This document shows positions 6,399 through 6,730 of a DNA stretch of 6,730 nt, piece by piece. Both the position numbers and the translations under genes were made by a program. Within the stretch, counting starts at the first letter, position 1; each line of letters starts with the position of its first letter. The notes beneath the pieces are model-generated. The model worked only from the letters and a program-made list of their open reading frames with translations. It had not been told where the DNA came from and did no database searches. The DNA comes from a bacterium (GTDB lineage Bacteria; Sumerlaeota; Sumerlaeia; UBA8349), in assembly GCA_013203855.1 (NCBI GenBank), contig JABMPG010000655.1, forward strand, positions 1 to 6,730, written 5' to 3'.

Positions 6399-6730
6399 AT
6401 TCGGGCCTCGGGATTTTCTGAGGGTTTTGGGTCTTGAGAGGTTGAAATCGGGCCTTTCGGGGTTCTGGTCCCGCCTTTCCACGATTTCGTAGTCGGCGTT
6501 CGATTTCATCCGCGTCACGAAGTAAACGCCCTCGCTCGTGCACTTGGCGAAGAGCTGGTAATCGTTGTAGGCGCGGTCGAAGGCGACGATGGCGCCGGGA
6601 TTGAGGTTGAGGCAGATCTCGCGCAGCGTGTCGGCCCGGCCAAGGTGGCAAAACAGCATGGCCACGAACTGCGTCCAGCACGAAAAGCCCTTGGCCCCTT
6701 TCTCGGCGACGTGATCGGCCTGGTTCACGA
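6393..6730 (-). pseudogene. IS4-type transposase remnant, internally deleted and C-terminally broken
   Basis: An open frame enters from the right edge and ends at TGA 6393-6395. From the GTG at 6728 (numbered 1), residues 10-40 resemble the conserved N-terminal block of IS4-type transposases (KGFSCWTQFVAMLFCHL, then LREI). Residues 45-85 resemble the block around the second catalytic Asp (AFDRAYNDY at 49-57, Asp51; then GVYFVTRMKSNADYEIVERR). In intact family members these blocks are separated by roughly 100 or more residues carrying the first catalytic Asp; here they are joined in frame at about residue 43. After residue 85 the similarity stops, and the last 26 residues look like read-through, so the C-terminal Glu region (YREK motif) is also missing. 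The product cannot be an active DDE transposase. The true start is outside the window, and the GTG is only the first possible start inside it. Family placement is by motif recognition. Confidence 0.8.
6601..6612. repeat. Tandem hexamer TTGAGG x2 at the transposase deletion junction
   Basis: Two adjacent copies of TTGAGG encode the Leu-Asn-Leu-Asn at residues 40-43 of the transposase remnant, exactly where the N-terminal block joins the catalytic block. Short repeats at such a junction fit a slippage or microhomology deletion (inference). Confidence 0.5.

Overview
This is a GC-rich bacterial chromosomal window in which every supported gene is on the minus strand, so transcription runs from high to low coordinates. 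In that order it holds a broken transposase remnant (right edge), a secreted beta-helix protein, a small ferritin-like/rubrerythrin-type diiron protein, and a large pyruvate:ferredoxin (flavodoxin) oxidoreductase that runs off the left edge. The oxidoreductase points to anaerobic or microaerophilic metabolism. The secreted FN3 plus beta-helix architecture is common in polysaccharide-degrading lineages such as Planctomycetota, Lentisphaerota/Verrucomicrobiota and related candidate phyla. That placement is a guess from style, not a phylogenetic result.

Left half (1-3771): the diiron protein gene (3771 to 3274) and the oxidoreductase gene (3244 to beyond position 1) are separated by only 29 bases. 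Each has its own good Shine-Dalgarno sequence, and the pair looks like a two-gene operon. The diiron protein has a complete four-helix ligand set but no rubredoxin domain. A plausible job is peroxide/oxygen protection of the oxygen-labile, iron-sulfur-rich oxidoreductase, or iron handling for it. The oxidoreductase is intact over 1081 codons and lacks only its C-terminal end, including the expected last ligand of the proximal iron-sulfur cluster.

Middle (3772-4168): a 397-base spacer with no convincing gene. It should hold the operon promoter and the end of the upstream transcript. It contains a 7-bp inverted repeat and an open stretch in frame with the upstream gene's stop codon.

Right half (4169-6730): a 685-residue exported protein with an N-terminal FN3-like domain and a right-handed parallel beta-helix. 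Its Asp...Asp-Asp arrangement resembles GH28/GH110-type glycosidases, so it is probably a carbohydrate-active enzyme of unknown substrate. Upstream of it lies an IS4-type transposase relic with a large internal deletion and a replaced C-terminus, which is not functional. Short matching sequences at the relic's end and downstream of the beta-helix gene hint that mobile-element debris may flank that gene, but the matches are short.

I see no CRISPR array, tRNA, rRNA or recognisable riboswitch. The most interesting points are the diiron-protein/oxidoreductase pairing, the candidate new glycosidase-like beta-helix protein and the internally deleted transposase. I do not see evidence for a wholly new system.
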